Positions 42,550-50,819 of a stretch of DNA of 51,950 nt are shown one piece after another. Position 1 is the first letter of the stretch. Every line of letters begins with the position of its first letter. The notes below the pieces were generated by a model. That model was not told the origin of the DNA. It saw only the letters and a program-made list of their open reading frames with translations, and made no database searches. Both the position numbers and the translations under genes were made by a program. This DNA comes from an uncultured Bacteroidales bacterium (GTDB lineage: Bacteria > Bacteroidota > Bacteroidia > Bacteroidales > Muribaculaceae), in assembly GCA_902787185.1 (NCBI GenBank), contig CADAFP010000013.1, positions 1 to 51,950 on the forward strand, read 5' to 3'.

Positions 42550-43214
42550 TCTATATAGTTACACTTGATGCAACGCTTGCCGAACTCATAGGTCACTGAC
42601 AGCATCGCGAACGAGTACCAATCGGTGTTCTTGCCAAACTTGTGCTTGATGCCGAACAAGTCGCTGTAACCGTCGATGCGGTCACTGAACTCCTTGCGCA
42701 TGGTGAACTCGAAGCCCAAGTTAAGGCGGTCCTTATACTTGTATTTCACACCGATGCCGATAGGGATGGTGAACGAGGCCTGGTTATGGCCGTTGCTCAT
42801 GGCAAACACAAAGCCGACACCAGCGACCATATAGGGCGAGATGGGCTTGTATTTCTTGTACATGGGGCCGCGGCCAAAGTTCAGGAAGTTGAACTCGGCA
42901 GTCAGGCCCATATCTATCAGGTGGGAAGAGAAGACGTAATTGGCGCCATCGGGAAACCATGTCTCATCATACATGCTGTGTCCCCTGATGTTGGCATAGT
43001 TGAGATTGGCCTTGAATGCCCAACGGCTGTTGTGGGCATAACGGAAAATCACACCGCCGGTCACGCTGGGGCGCTCAAACAGGTGATCAAAGTTACAATC
43101 GCCCAAATAGCCAGTCATACCGATCACGGGACCCACCTCATACTTGTACTGCTGTGCCGACGCCGTGAACAGCGCCAGCAGTGACAGTAACGTTATGGAC
43201 AGGATTCTCTTCAT
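42546..43214 (-). CDS. DUF6089 family outer-membrane protein
   Basis: A 222-residue protein with a signal peptide (to about 20), [16 protein letters not shown], and alternating strands that form a small beta barrel ([40 protein letters not shown]), ending just after [13 protein letters not shown]6089 genes typically sit directly upstream of uppS and bamA in Bacteroidetes, as here, and the stop overlaps the uppS start. A role in outer-membrane assembly is inferred from this position. Function is unknown. Confidence 0.87.
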   Translation of the reverse strand: MKRILSITLLSLLALFTASAQQYKYEVGPVIGMTGYLGDCNFDHLFERPSVTGGVIFRYAHNSRWAFKANLNYANIRGHSMYDETWFPDGANYVFSSHLIDMGLTAEFNFLNFGRGPMYKKYKPISPYMVAGVGFVFAMSNGHNQASFTIPIGIGVKYKYKDRLNLGFEFTMRKEFSDRIDGYSDLFGIKHKFGKNTDWYSFAMLSVTYEFGKRCIKCNYIE

Positions 43215-43222
43215 GAAACGTC

Positions 43223-44719
43223 TTAATAAATGGGGGTGTTGGTTAAACGGTTATACACGCCGCACCACATCCATGGCAGCAACTCGTCCTCGCTGTTATA
43301 ACCGCCGAACAGGTAGATGTAAGGGCAGTCCCACGAGGTGACCAACGCCTTCACGCGACCGGGCATGTGGTTGGGGCCGCCAACGCTGAGCAACTCACTG
43401 TCCACGAGAGCCTGAGCACCATAGAACTTGGGCATGTACGAGGGCTGGCTTATCGTCGAGTCGCCAACGGCCCAAGTGATACCTTGGGTGTTAGACAGAT
43501 AGATTTTGCCATTGAGGGTGCCGTCGGCGAGTTTGCCGCCCATGACGTACCATGTCGATTGGCGGGCATAACGGCGGATGCCGGGCAGGCTCCTGTAGGT
43601 GTAATAGGGCATCAGCGTGGCATCGGCCAGTGCGGGCAGCGCGCCCGAGTGAGCGTTGTTGATCTTGCCCCAGGTCGAGCCATCATATCCCCACACGTCG
43701 CTCAACAAGCGGCCATTGACATCATAGCCGCCAACAATGATGGCCTGCTGCGATACCGCCCACTTGTTGTCGGTCACAATCATGTCTGATGAATGGGCGA
43801 CAGGGAAGCCACCCTCGACCACCGAGGGCACAAAGCCATCGCTGCGGGGATACTCGTCATGGAAATAGGCGCCGCCCTCGGTGATGATGCCGAGCACGCG
43901 ATTGTCGTAGGCACCGAACAGGCTATGCCATTTCACCCCACATGCGGTCCACTGCTGACCATCGGCCGAGGTCCACAGGCCGCCATCGTCGGCGAGCATA
44001 TACAAAGCGTCGCTGGTGGCTGTTAACGTGGCAATCTGCGGTTCAAACGGCACATTGGCCTGCTGGTTGGTCCAGGCTGCAGTGGGATGGTCTGCCGTCA
44101 TCAGGTAACAAGCGGTTCCGTCATACGCCATCGCGCGGTACGCGTCGCCCTGGCGGACAACCTTGAAGGCCTGTGTCTTGTCGGTCAGCCCAGGCAGGTC
44201 ACGACGCCATGACATGTTCCACTTGAGGGAATCGGGGTTCTCGTTGTGCACCAGCACCTTGACCTCGTAGGTCTTGACCTGGGTCTGGTCGGACGAGGTG
44301 ACGGTAAGGAGCGTCTTTCCCGTGAAGTCCAGCGCCGTTGTCATCGAGGTACTGTAGTTGACAGTCGTGTCGTTATGCTGCTTGGCGCCAGTCGTGCTGA
44401 ACACCGCCGAGCTGACGGTATTGAGGAAATTGACCCTCACCTTCAAGGACGAGATATCGGTACCCACAGGAAGTGAGTCGGCGTTATAGATGAGTCCGTT
44501 ATTGACATCAACGGTGAAATAAACCGAGTCCAGACTTGGCAGGACATCAGCATCAGCCTGCAAGCTAAAAGCAGTCACCAGGGTGGTCTGCTTGCTTGAG
44601 CTATAGGTTTCAACGGTTTCTACCTCCTCTTTTTTGTCTTTGCAAGAATTGAGAGTGGTGAGCAGCATAAATGCCGACATCACCATGAGCACACCGTATA
44701 ACAGAGTTTTATTGGTCAT
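43223..44719 (-). CDS. DUF6242 family lipoprotein (beta-propeller-like)
   Basis: A 498-residue protein using ATG 44719 (MTNKTLLYGVLM), which places a lipobox (LNSC) near residue 26. The frame opens 20 codons earlier, but the promoter box at 44755-44762 supports the later start. An N-terminal DUF6242 domain (TLVTAFSLQADADVLPSLDSVYF onward) is followed by Kelch-like repeats (WGYDGSTWGKI, YVMGGKLADG, YLFGGYNSED) that would form a propeller on the cell surface. It is the first gene of the block leading to DUF6089 (8-bp gap), uppS and bamA. Function is unknown. Confidence 0.82.
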   Translation of the reverse strand: MTNKTLLYGVLMVMSAFMLLTTLNSCKDKKEEVETVETYSSSKQTTLVTAFSLQADADVLPSLDSVYFTVDVNNGLIYNADSLPVGTDISSLKVRVNFLNTVSSAVFSTTGAKQHNDTTVNYSTSMTTALDFTGKTLLTVTSSDQTQVKTYEVKVLVHNENPDSLKWNMSWRRDLPGLTDKTQAFKVVRQGDAYRAMAYDGTACYLMTADHPTAAWTNQQANVPFEPQIATLTATSDALYMLADDGGLWTSADGQQWTACGVKWHSLFGAYDNRVLGIITEGGAYFHDEYPRSDGFVPSVVEGGFPVAHSSDMIVTDNKWAVSQQAIIVGGYDVNGRLLSDVWGYDGSTWGKINNAHSGALPALADATLMPYYTYRSLPGIRRYARQSTWYVMGGKLADGTLNGKIYLSNTQGITWAVGDSTISQPSYMPKFYGAQALVDSELLSVGGPNHMPGRVKALVTSWDCPYIYLFGGYNSEDELLPWMWCGVYNRLTNTPIY

Positions 44720-44754
44720 TATCGTTTTTTGAATCGTTGTATTATAACAAACGG

Positions 44755-44762
44755 CAAAATTA
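44755..44762 (-). promoter_or_regulatory. -7 box of the DUF6242-DUF6089-uppS-bamA block
   Basis: TAATTTTG on the minus strand, with a leader of about 29 nt to ATG 44719. No -33 TTG at the usual place. Confidence 0.5.
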
Positions 44763-44840
44763 CTAAAAAATTCCGTCACAGAACGGATTTTTCTTTATAA
44801 TAATGTCTGCCGCCGCCATTTTCGGGGGGTAAAGGTACTA

Positions 44841-44871
44841 TTTAACGGGCACACCAACGGCACCCGTTAAA
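44841..44871 (-). terminator. Hairpin downstream of the LRR gene
   Basis: A perfect 9-bp stem (TTTAACGGG with CCCGTTAAA) and 13-nt loop, lying 79 bp upstream of the promoter box of the next operon. It probably insulates the two transcription units. Confidence 0.6.
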
Positions 44872-44965
44872 GATAATAAACGGTAATCAATGCAATTTTA
44901 CGGCTTTTTAACGAAGTAATGCCACCCCCCGCGGCAACTCTACAGCGAATCGCCTGCAGTTATGC

Positions 44966-45110
44966 CCCACGCCAAGCCGCAAAGCCGCGAAGTCTTTTTG
45001 GATTGCTCGCATGGCTCGCAAGAAATCAAAGACTTTTTATTGGGCATCACCTTGGTAGGGCATCGCCTTGGCGTGGCCGAACTCTGTGTGACCGAAGGCA
45101 CCACGCCAAG
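44966..45110. repeat. Non-coding cluster of CCACGCCAAG words and inverted repeats
   Basis: CCACGCCAAG occurs at about 44966-44975 and again at 45101-45110. Its exact reverse complement at 45067-45076 can pair with the latter over 10 bp. The segment 45055-45077 is the second copy of the 23-bp repeat at 7484-7506. No gene is seen in the roughly 450-bp gap 44720-45170. Confidence 0.65.
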
Positions 45111-45170
45111 ACGCGAAGACTCAAAGATTATTTCGATTAGCATCCGCTGCTTTAATACAGCGGCGAGAAG

Positions 45171-46415
45171 TTAGTTGCCGTATAGGAGCTTGTCGATGAT
45201 CCTGGTGACATCGCCGATGGTGATGTTACCGTCACTATCCACATCAGCAGCAGGATAATCGGCTACCGACACCCCACCGCCAAGCAGCTTATCAATCAGA
45301 TTGGTCACATCACCGATGGAAACGTTGCCGTCTCCATCCACATCACCCACGGCATTGGAAATCTCAACAATGTTACCAAAGTAAGGATACCAATTCGCAT
45401 CGGCCTGATAAGCAGCCAGCGTGCCTGCTGGCACATGCAGCGTGCGGTTAGTGTAGTCTTCTGAATCAAGATGAAAGATTCTATTTCCCATGAAAACTGA
45501 AGATGGTTCCATGATAAGACTATAGACGTCAGTCATGCTTGAGCAACCATCAAATGCCTCAATTTGGATGTAAGTGACAGAATTGGGAATGGTGATACTT
45601 GTCAATCCGGTACAGTACTGAAAAGCCCATGCATCGATACTGGTAACCGAACTGGGGATGGAAATACTTGTCAACCCCTCGCAGCCGCAGAACGCATCAA
45701 CACCGATATAAGAGACTGTGTTAGGAATAACGGTACTCTGGCAACCGACAATCAGCTTGTTAGTTGCAGTCTCAATGATAGCATTGCAGTTATCCCGGGA
45801 ATCATATTGCGGATTGTTGCTGTCAACGGTGATGTTGGTCAGTCCCGAACAGTAACTAAACGCAAATATGTTAATGTCAGTCACAGAACTTGGGATGTTG
45901 ATGATTGTCAATTCGTAGCAACCATAGAACGCATTGCCTTTGATAGTTGTAACAGTATTCGGAATAATAGTGTTCTGACAACCGGCAATCAGCTTGTTAG
46001 TTGCAGTCTCAATGATGGCATTGCAGTTGTCTCGGGAATCATATTGCGGATTGCCTTCGTCAACAGTAATGTTGGTGAGAGCATTGCAGACAATGAAAGC
46101 CAAATCACCAATGGCTGTGACAGAACTTGGGATACTGATGCTCGTCAACCCAGAACATAACATAAAAGCTTGGTTGTCAATGGCAGTGACAGGATAGGTT
46201 GTTCCGTTGTAGATGACCGTTTCGGGAATCACCACATCACCTGAGTAAGAAGGAATCACAGGCGAGGTTTCGTAGGTGACAGCGACTTCGTTGTCGTTAA
46301 TGATATTGTAGAAAATGCCATCCACTTCAAAGTCGTGGGCGGCGGCGAGGGCGGGCAGTAGCATTGCTAACATCAGCAGGATGGGCAAGCGGAGTGAAAT
46401 GTGTAATCTTTTCAT
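45171..46415 (-). CDS. BspA-like leucine-rich-repeat surface protein with C-terminal dockerin
   Basis: A 414-residue protein starting at ATG 46415 (MKRLHISLRLPILLML), which gives a clean signal peptide ending AAA. Six or so BspA/TpLRR-type repeats follow (SGLTSISIPSSVTAIGDLAF pattern). Among them is an internal duplication of period 79 residues (237 bp), with NPQYDSRDNCNAII in each copy. The repeat block ends with the family's cap (TLHVPAGTLAAYQADANWYPYFGNIVEI). A dockerin pair closes the protein (GDVDGDG..GDVTNLIDKLL and ADVDSDG..GDVTRIIDKLL). BspA-type proteins bind host or bacterial surface ligands; the ligand here is unknown. The leader is long (about 165 nt). Confidence 0.9.
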   Translation of the reverse strand: MKRLHISLRLPILLMLAMLLPALAAAHDFEVDGIFYNIINDNEVAVTYETSPVIPSYSGDVVIPETVIYNGTTYPVTAIDNQAFMLCSGLTSISIPSSVTAIGDLAFIVCNALTNITVDEGNPQYDSRDNCNAIIETATNKLIAGCQNTIIPNTVTTIKGNAFYGCYELTIINIPSSVTDINIFAFSYCSGLTNITVDSNNPQYDSRDNCNAIIETATNKLIVGCQSTVIPNTVSYIGVDAFCGCEGLTSISIPSSVTSIDAWAFQYCTGLTSITIPNSVTYIQIEAFDGCSSMTDVYSLIMEPSSVFMGNRIFHLDSEDYTNRTLHVPAGTLAAYQADANWYPYFGNIVEISNAVGDVDGDGNVSIGDVTNLIDKLLGGGVSVADYPAADVDSDGNITIGDVTRIIDKLLYGN

Positions 46416-46588
46416 AACGGTAAAAAATGCTATCGGCACGCGCAGCCCCCAACGTCCCTTGAAACAATGAATTGAAAGCGTGGACTGGATTCGCCTCACC
46501 TTTCCCCGTAAACAGCGAGTAAGAGCGACAGCAAAACGCTTTGTTCAAAATGCAATCAAGCAGCAAGAATAGCCACCTCATCACCTCG

Positions 46589-46618
46589 CAAAGTTAACAC
46601 ATTTCACCAAAGGGGCAA
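46589..46618 (-). promoter_or_regulatory. Promoter of the LRR-dockerin gene
   Basis: On the minus strand TTG (46618-46616), 19 bp, TAACTTTG (46596-46589). Confidence 0.55.
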
Positions 46619-46664
46619 AAAGAAAACAGTATCTTTTTCAAGTCAACCCACTCTCAGTTGCCGG

Positions 46665-47714
46665 TCAACTCATGTTGGACGGAGTTCGGTGGAGATAGGT
46701 GATGGTGTTGCCGTCGATGAGGTATTGGGATGACTGATGGGCATCGATGTGGGGAGCCTTCACGCCCTGCCCTACCCTGCGGGAGCTGACCTCGATGCGG
46801 GCTTCGTCCCATGTGCCGGCGGCGATGAGGCCTTGCAGCACCTGGGTGCCGCCCTCGACCATGACGCTGGTCACGCCGCGATGGTAGAGGTCTTCGAGCC
46901 ATGACTGGGGGTCGGTCGTATCCATTTTGACATACTGCACCGTGCCGCACACCTCATCTTTCACGCCGTTATAGACGATGGTGGGCAGGCCGTCGGTGAG
47001 CAGTTTGAGATTTTGGGGAATTGACAGATTTCTTGACAGCACCACACGCAGGGGGGAGCGGCCCGGCCACTGGCGGGTGGTCAATGACGGGTTGTCGATG
47101 CGGGCGGTGGCTGCGCCCACCACGATGGCATCGCACAGTGCACGCTGGCGGTGCATGAGCCGCATGGTCACGGGCGTGGACATGTGCAAGGGGTTCTCGC
47201 CGGCATCAGGAGGCAGGGCGATATAGCCGTCGGCCGTCTGCGCCCACTTGAGCTGCACCCAGGGGCGCCCGGCAGTGTGGGCAGTCATGAAACGGCGGTT
47301 CAACTCACGGCATTCCCGCTCGAGCACACCTACGGTGACCTCGATGCCCGCCTCGCGCAGCATCGCCACACCGCGCCCCGCTACCTTGACAAAGGGGTCC
47401 AGACATCCCACCACCACACGGGGAATGCCGCGCTCGATGAGCAGACGGGCGCAAGGCGGCGTTTTGCCATAGTGAGAACAAGGCTCAAGGGTGACGTATA
47501 TCGTACTGTCCCGCAACAAACTGGCATCAGTGACACTCGCCACAGCGTTGACCTCGGCATGGGCCTCGCCGCACTTGCGGTGCCACCCCTCGCCGATGAT
47601 CGTACCATCGGGGCCGACAATCACCGCGCCCACCATGGGGTTGGGCGACGTGTGTCCTGCTCCCAGGCGTGCCAGCTGCAACGCGCGACGCATATATTTC
47701 TCGTCCACAATCAT
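46665..47714 (-). CDS. ribD: Bifunctional riboflavin deaminase/reductase RibD
   Basis: A 349-residue protein. The N-terminal deaminase has H52-A53-E54 and the zinc cysteines C79 and C88 in LEPCSHYGKTPPC; the C-terminal half is the reductase domain (VQLKWAQTADGYIAL, GGTQVLQGLI). It performs the second and third steps of riboflavin synthesis, deaminating and then reducing the pyrimidine from the GTP branch. I start at ATG 47714; the frame begins one codon earlier at a GTG. A CAAACAAC repeat block separates it from prmC upstream, and no TAnnTTTG box is evident there. Confidence 0.94.
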   Translation of the reverse strand: MIVDEKYMRRALQLARLGAGHTSPNPMVGAVIVGPDGTIIGEGWHRKCGEAHAEVNAVASVTDASLLRDSTIYVTLEPCSHYGKTPPCARLLIERGIPRVVVGCLDPFVKVAGRGVAMLREAGIEVTVGVLERECRELNRRFMTAHTAGRPWVQLKWAQTADGYIALPPDAGENPLHMSTPVTMRLMHRQRALCDAIVVGAATARIDNPSLTTRQWPGRSPLRVVLSRNLSIPQNLKLLTDGLPTIVYNGVKDEVCGTVQYVKMDTTDPQSWLEDLYHRGVTSVMVEGGTQVLQGLIAAGTWDEARIEVSSRRVGQGVKAPHIDAHQSSQYLIDGNTITYLHRTPSNMS

Positions 47715-47735
47715 CACTTTCTTGTCATAGTCACA

Positions 47736-47889
47736 TCAAACAACTACATTTTTTTCAAACAACTACATTTTTTTTCAAACAACTTTTACAACGTTGAACA
47801 ACATAAACAACAGAATTATAAGTTGTTGAAGTTGTTTTTTGTTGTTCATGTTGTTTGATTTTTCCGTTGTTTGACCGTTTCTGTTGTTT
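47736..47889. repeat. CAAACAAC words facing GTTGTTTG words
   Basis: Three direct repeats of about 20 bp (starts 47736, 47755, 47775; tcaaacaactacattttttt) are followed by several words with the reverse complement gttgtttg (47849 to 47890). The region can form a large AT-rich hairpin between prmC and ribD. Confidence 0.75.
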
Positions 47890-47891
47890 GG

Positions 47892-48731
47892 TTATCTGGT
47901 GGCCGCGGCGAAGCGGGGGTTGCCGAAGCTGTCGTCGATGATGCGCACCTCGTCAAAGCCGCAGTCCTCGAGCAGGCGCTTCACCTCGTTGCCAAAGCGC
48001 TGGTTGATTTCCAGGTACAACCGGCCGCCGCGCTCCAGCGACTGGGCGGCATAGGGGGCGATAGCCTTGTAGAACAGCAGCGGGTCGTTGTCGGGGACAA
48101 ACAGCGCCTGGCCTGGCTCATAGTCCTTGACATTAGGCTCCATCGCCTCGCGCTCGCTCCAGCACACATAGGGGGGATTGCTCACGATGATGTCATAACG
48201 CGCTGCGGGCTGCGGGGCAAGCATATCGCTCTCGAAGAAGCGCACCTTGACCTTCAAGGTGGCGGCATTCTCCCTCGCCACCTCAAGGGCGTCGCGCGAT
48301 ACGTCCAACGCATCGACCTGCGGGAATTTCAAGGCCCGGGCCAACGATATGGCGATGCAGCCGCTGCCCGTGCCCATGTCGAGCACACGCAGGTCGCTGC
48401 CCTCGTTCTCGTCGATGATGAGGTCCACCAGTTGCTCGGTCTCGGGACGCGGAATGAGCACGGCAGGCGTCACCTTGAACTTGTGGCCATGGAACAAGGC
48501 TTGGCCCACGACATACTGCAACGGCTCGTGACGGCGCAGGCGTGTGATGAGGTCAGCGATACGCTCCTGCGCGAAATCGGGCAATTCACTCTCCTGGCGC
48601 AGGGCGACGTCCACCTGGTCATAGTTGAAGACGTCCTCACAGATGACGCGTATCATCGCCTGCACTTCCTGGGGCTCGGCGACTCCCGCCAAGCCGCTCT
48701 TGAGTTGTTCAATAGCTTCTTTCAGTATCAT
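47892..48731 (-). CDS. prmC: Peptide-chain release factor N5-glutamine methyltransferase
   Basis: A 279-residue protein starting at ATG 48731 (MILKEAIEQLKSG); the frame is open nine codons further, but the promoter box 48736-48743 excludes that. It has a helical N-terminal domain, the SAM-binding LDMGTGSGCIAISLA (about 117-131), and the glutamine-binding NPPYV (185-189). It methylates the GGQ glutamine of release factors and so aids translation termination. Only four bases separate the promoter box from the ATG, so the transcript is probably leaderless. ribD follows on the same strand after the repeat block. Confidence 0.94.
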   Translation of the reverse strand: MILKEAIEQLKSGLAGVAEPQEVQAMIRVICEDVFNYDQVDVALRQESELPDFAQERIADLITRLRRHEPLQYVVGQALFHGHKFKVTPAVLIPRPETEQLVDLIIDENEGSDLRVLDMGTGSGCIAISLARALKFPQVDALDVSRDALEVARENAATLKVKVRFFESDMLAPQPAARYDIIVSNPPYVCWSEREAMEPNVKDYEPGQALFVPDNDPLLFYKAIAPYAAQSLERGGRLYLEINQRFGNEVKRLLEDCGFDEVRIIDDSFGNPRFAAATR

Positions 48732-48735
48732 GGTA

Positions 48736-48766
48736 CAAAGGTAGTTAAAGTCCAACACAACAACAA
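48736..48766 (-). promoter_or_regulatory. Promoter of prmC, leaderless arrangement
   Basis: On the minus strand TTG (48766-48764), 20 bp, TACCTTTG (48743-48736), then four bases to the ATG. Confidence 0.72.
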
Positions 48767-48863
48767 AACTTAATTGCGTTTTTTGCTATGGCGCGGCTTG
48801 ACTTACCTATTTTTTGGGCTGGTAGGCTTTTTCTTACGTTTTTGTTGAAAAAACCGTCATATA

Positions 48864-48895
48864 TTTTGGAAATTTCATTTTTTTCACTAATTTTG
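48864..48895 (+). promoter_or_regulatory. Promoter of the DUF4492-cydAB operon
   Basis: TTTTG (48864-48868), 19 bp, TAATTTTG (48888-48895). The leader is about 17 nt. No FNR-like site is evident. Confidence 0.7.
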
Positions 48896-48918
48896 TGGAT
48901 TATTCAAACTTTTGAGCT

Positions 48919-49161
48919 ATGGGCAGCGACCACGAGCAGGAGCACAAGCAAGGATTCTGGTCACAGGCATTCCACCTGTACTATGACGGATTCCGCAGCA
49001 TGACTGTGGGCAAGACGTTATGGCTCATCATTGCCATCAAGCTGTTCATCTTCTTTGTCATCATCAAGATGATTTTCTTCCCTAACTTCCTAAACACCAA
49101 GTGCGACAGTGAGCAAGAAAAGACCGAGTATGTGCGTCAGCAACTCACCGACAGGCATTAG
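48919..49161 (+). CDS. DUF4492 family small membrane protein
   Basis: An 80-residue protein: polar start, FHLYYDGFRSMTVGKTLWLIIAIKLFIFF and one transmembrane helix (about 36-56), then a charged tail. DUF4492 is found almost only immediately upstream of cydA in Bacteroidetes and is thought to be an accessory to the cytochrome bd oxidase, perhaps a small subunit or assembly factor. Here it is the first gene of the operon, 60 bp ahead of cydA. Confidence 0.87.
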   Translation: MGSDHEQEHKQGFWSQAFHLYYDGFRSMTVGKTLWLIIAIKLFIFFVIIKMIFFPNFLNTKCDSEQEKTEYVRQQLTDRH

Positions 49162-49221
49162 GCACTTGACAATACATATTTGACTCGAGACTAAAAACCT
49201 ACAACTTAAAAACTATGTGAT

Positions 49222-50799
49222 ATGGAAGAGTTAATCAATGTTGTTGACTGGTCGAGGGCGCAATTTGCGCTGACGGCTATCTACCATTGGCTGTTCGTGC
49301 CGTTGACGCTGGGTCTGGGCATCATCGTCGCCGTCATGGAGACGATTTACCTCAAGACCAAGAGCGAGAAATGGCTCGCGACGACCAAGTTTTGGATGAC
49401 CATCTTCGGCGTGAACTTCGCCATCGGCGTCGCCACCGGTATCATCCTGGAGTTTGAGTTCGGCACCAACTGGTCCAACTACAGTTGGTTTGTGGGCGAC
49501 ATCTTCGGTGCGCCGCTGGCTGTGGAGGGCATCCTGGCCTTCTTTATGGAATCGACCTTCATCGCCGTGATGTTCTTTGGCTGGAAAAAGGTGAGTCCCA
49601 AATTCCACCTCGCCGCCACCTGGCTCACCGCCATCGGCGCCAGCCTGTCGGCACTATGGATTCTTGTGGCCAACGCATGGATGCAGTATCCCACGGGTTG
49701 CGAGTTCAACCCCGCCACGATGCGCAACGAGATGACGAGCTTTGCCGCCGTGGCCCTCTCACCGATGGCCATGAGCAAGTTTTTCCACACCGTGCTGAGC
49801 GCCTGGGCGCTGGGCGGCGTGTTTGTGTGCGGCGTGTGCGGTTGGATGATGCTCAAGAAGCGCAACATCGACCACTGCTGGCGCAGCCTCAAGGTGGGTG
49901 CCTGGGTGGGCGTCATCGGCATCGTGCTCACGATGATCACCGGCGACACCAGCGCTGTTACCGTAGCCAAGTACCAGCCCATGAAGCTGGCTGCCATGGA
50001 GGGCCTGTACAAGGGCAACCACGAGCAGGCGATTGTGGCCTTCGGTATCCTGAACCCGTCCAAGCAGGCCTTTGACGACCAGGATCCCTACCTGTTCGAC
50101 ATCAGCATCCCCTACGGACTGTCGTTCCTCGCCACCCACGATTTCAAGGCCTTTGTGCCGGGCATCGAGGACATCATCAAGGGCGTGACCTATGACAACG
50201 AGGGCAACGAGGTGAGCACCGTCTCCTATGCCGAGCGCATGGAACGCGGCAAACAGCTGCAGGAGATGATGGCCCAATACAGCGCCGCGATGAACAGCGG
50301 CAACACCACGGTGCTCGACAGCCTCAAGACCGCCATCAATGCCGACTTCAAGCACTTCGGCTACGCCTATCTCGACAAGCCCGAGGAGGCCATCCCCAAC
50401 GTGCCGTTGACGTTCTACACCTTCCACTTCATGGTCACCGTGGGCGGCTATCTGCTGCTGTTCTTGCTGTTGGCACTGCTGTTCGTTTACAAGCCTAACA
50501 TCCTGAACAAGGCCAAGTGGGCCAAGTGGTGGCACATCCTGGCCATCATCACCGTGCCGCTGACCTACCTGTGCAGCGCCAGCGGATGGATTGTCGCCGA
50601 GGTAGGACGCCAGCCGTGGACCATCCAAGACCTGATGCCCAACAAGGTGGCCATCAGCGACCTGAGTGCGGGATATGTGCAGGTGACCTTCTGGATCTTT
50701 GCCGTGGTATTCACCGCCCTGCTGATTGCTGACATCGGCATCATCTGCAAACAGATTTCCAAGAAGTCACAGACCGATTTAGACACCGTTAACGATTAA
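49222..50799 (+). CDS. cydA: Cytochrome bd ubiquinol oxidase subunit I
   Basis: A 525-residue protein with about nine transmembrane helices. RAQFALTAIYHWLFVPLTLGLG supplies the conserved N-terminal histidine region, and the central periplasmic Q-loop region is of the short type. GWIVAEVGRQPWTIQ is the conserved block near the C-terminus. It binds haems b558, b595 and d and oxidises quinol to reduce oxygen to water. In gut Bacteroidetes this oxidase allows growth with nanomolar oxygen. cydB follows after 20 bp. Confidence 0.97.
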   Translation: MEELINVVDWSRAQFALTAIYHWLFVPLTLGLGIIVAVMETIYLKTKSEKWLATTKFWMTIFGVNFAIGVATGIILEFEFGTNWSNYSWFVGDIFGAPLAVEGILAFFMESTFIAVMFFGWKKVSPKFHLAATWLTAIGASLSALWILVANAWMQYPTGCEFNPATMRNEMTSFAAVALSPMAMSKFFHTVLSAWALGGVFVCGVCGWMMLKKRNIDHCWRSLKVGAWVGVIGIVLTMITGDTSAVTVAKYQPMKLAAMEGLYKGNHEQAIVAFGILNPSKQAFDDQDPYLFDISIPYGLSFLATHDFKAFVPGIEDIIKGVTYDNEGNEVSTVSYAERMERGKQLQEMMAQYSAAMNSGNTTVLDSLKTAINADFKHFGYAYLDKPEEAIPNVPLTFYTFHFMVTVGGYLLLFLLLALLFVYKPNILNKAKWAKWWHILAIITVPLTYLCSASGWIVAEVGRQPWTIQDLMPNKVAISDLSAGYVQVTFWIFAVVFTALLIADIGIICKQISKKSQTDLDTVND

Positions 50800-50804
50800 A
50801 CAAG

Positions 50805-50810
50805 AGGAGG
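50805..50810 (+). promoter_or_regulatory. Shine-Dalgarno-like AGGAGG before cydB
   Basis: A full AGGAGG nine bases before the cydB ATG. Such strong sites are rare in Bacteroidetes and not seen at most genes here. It may balance cydB translation with cydA. Confidence 0.55.
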
Positions 50811-50819
50811 ACCCAAGAC

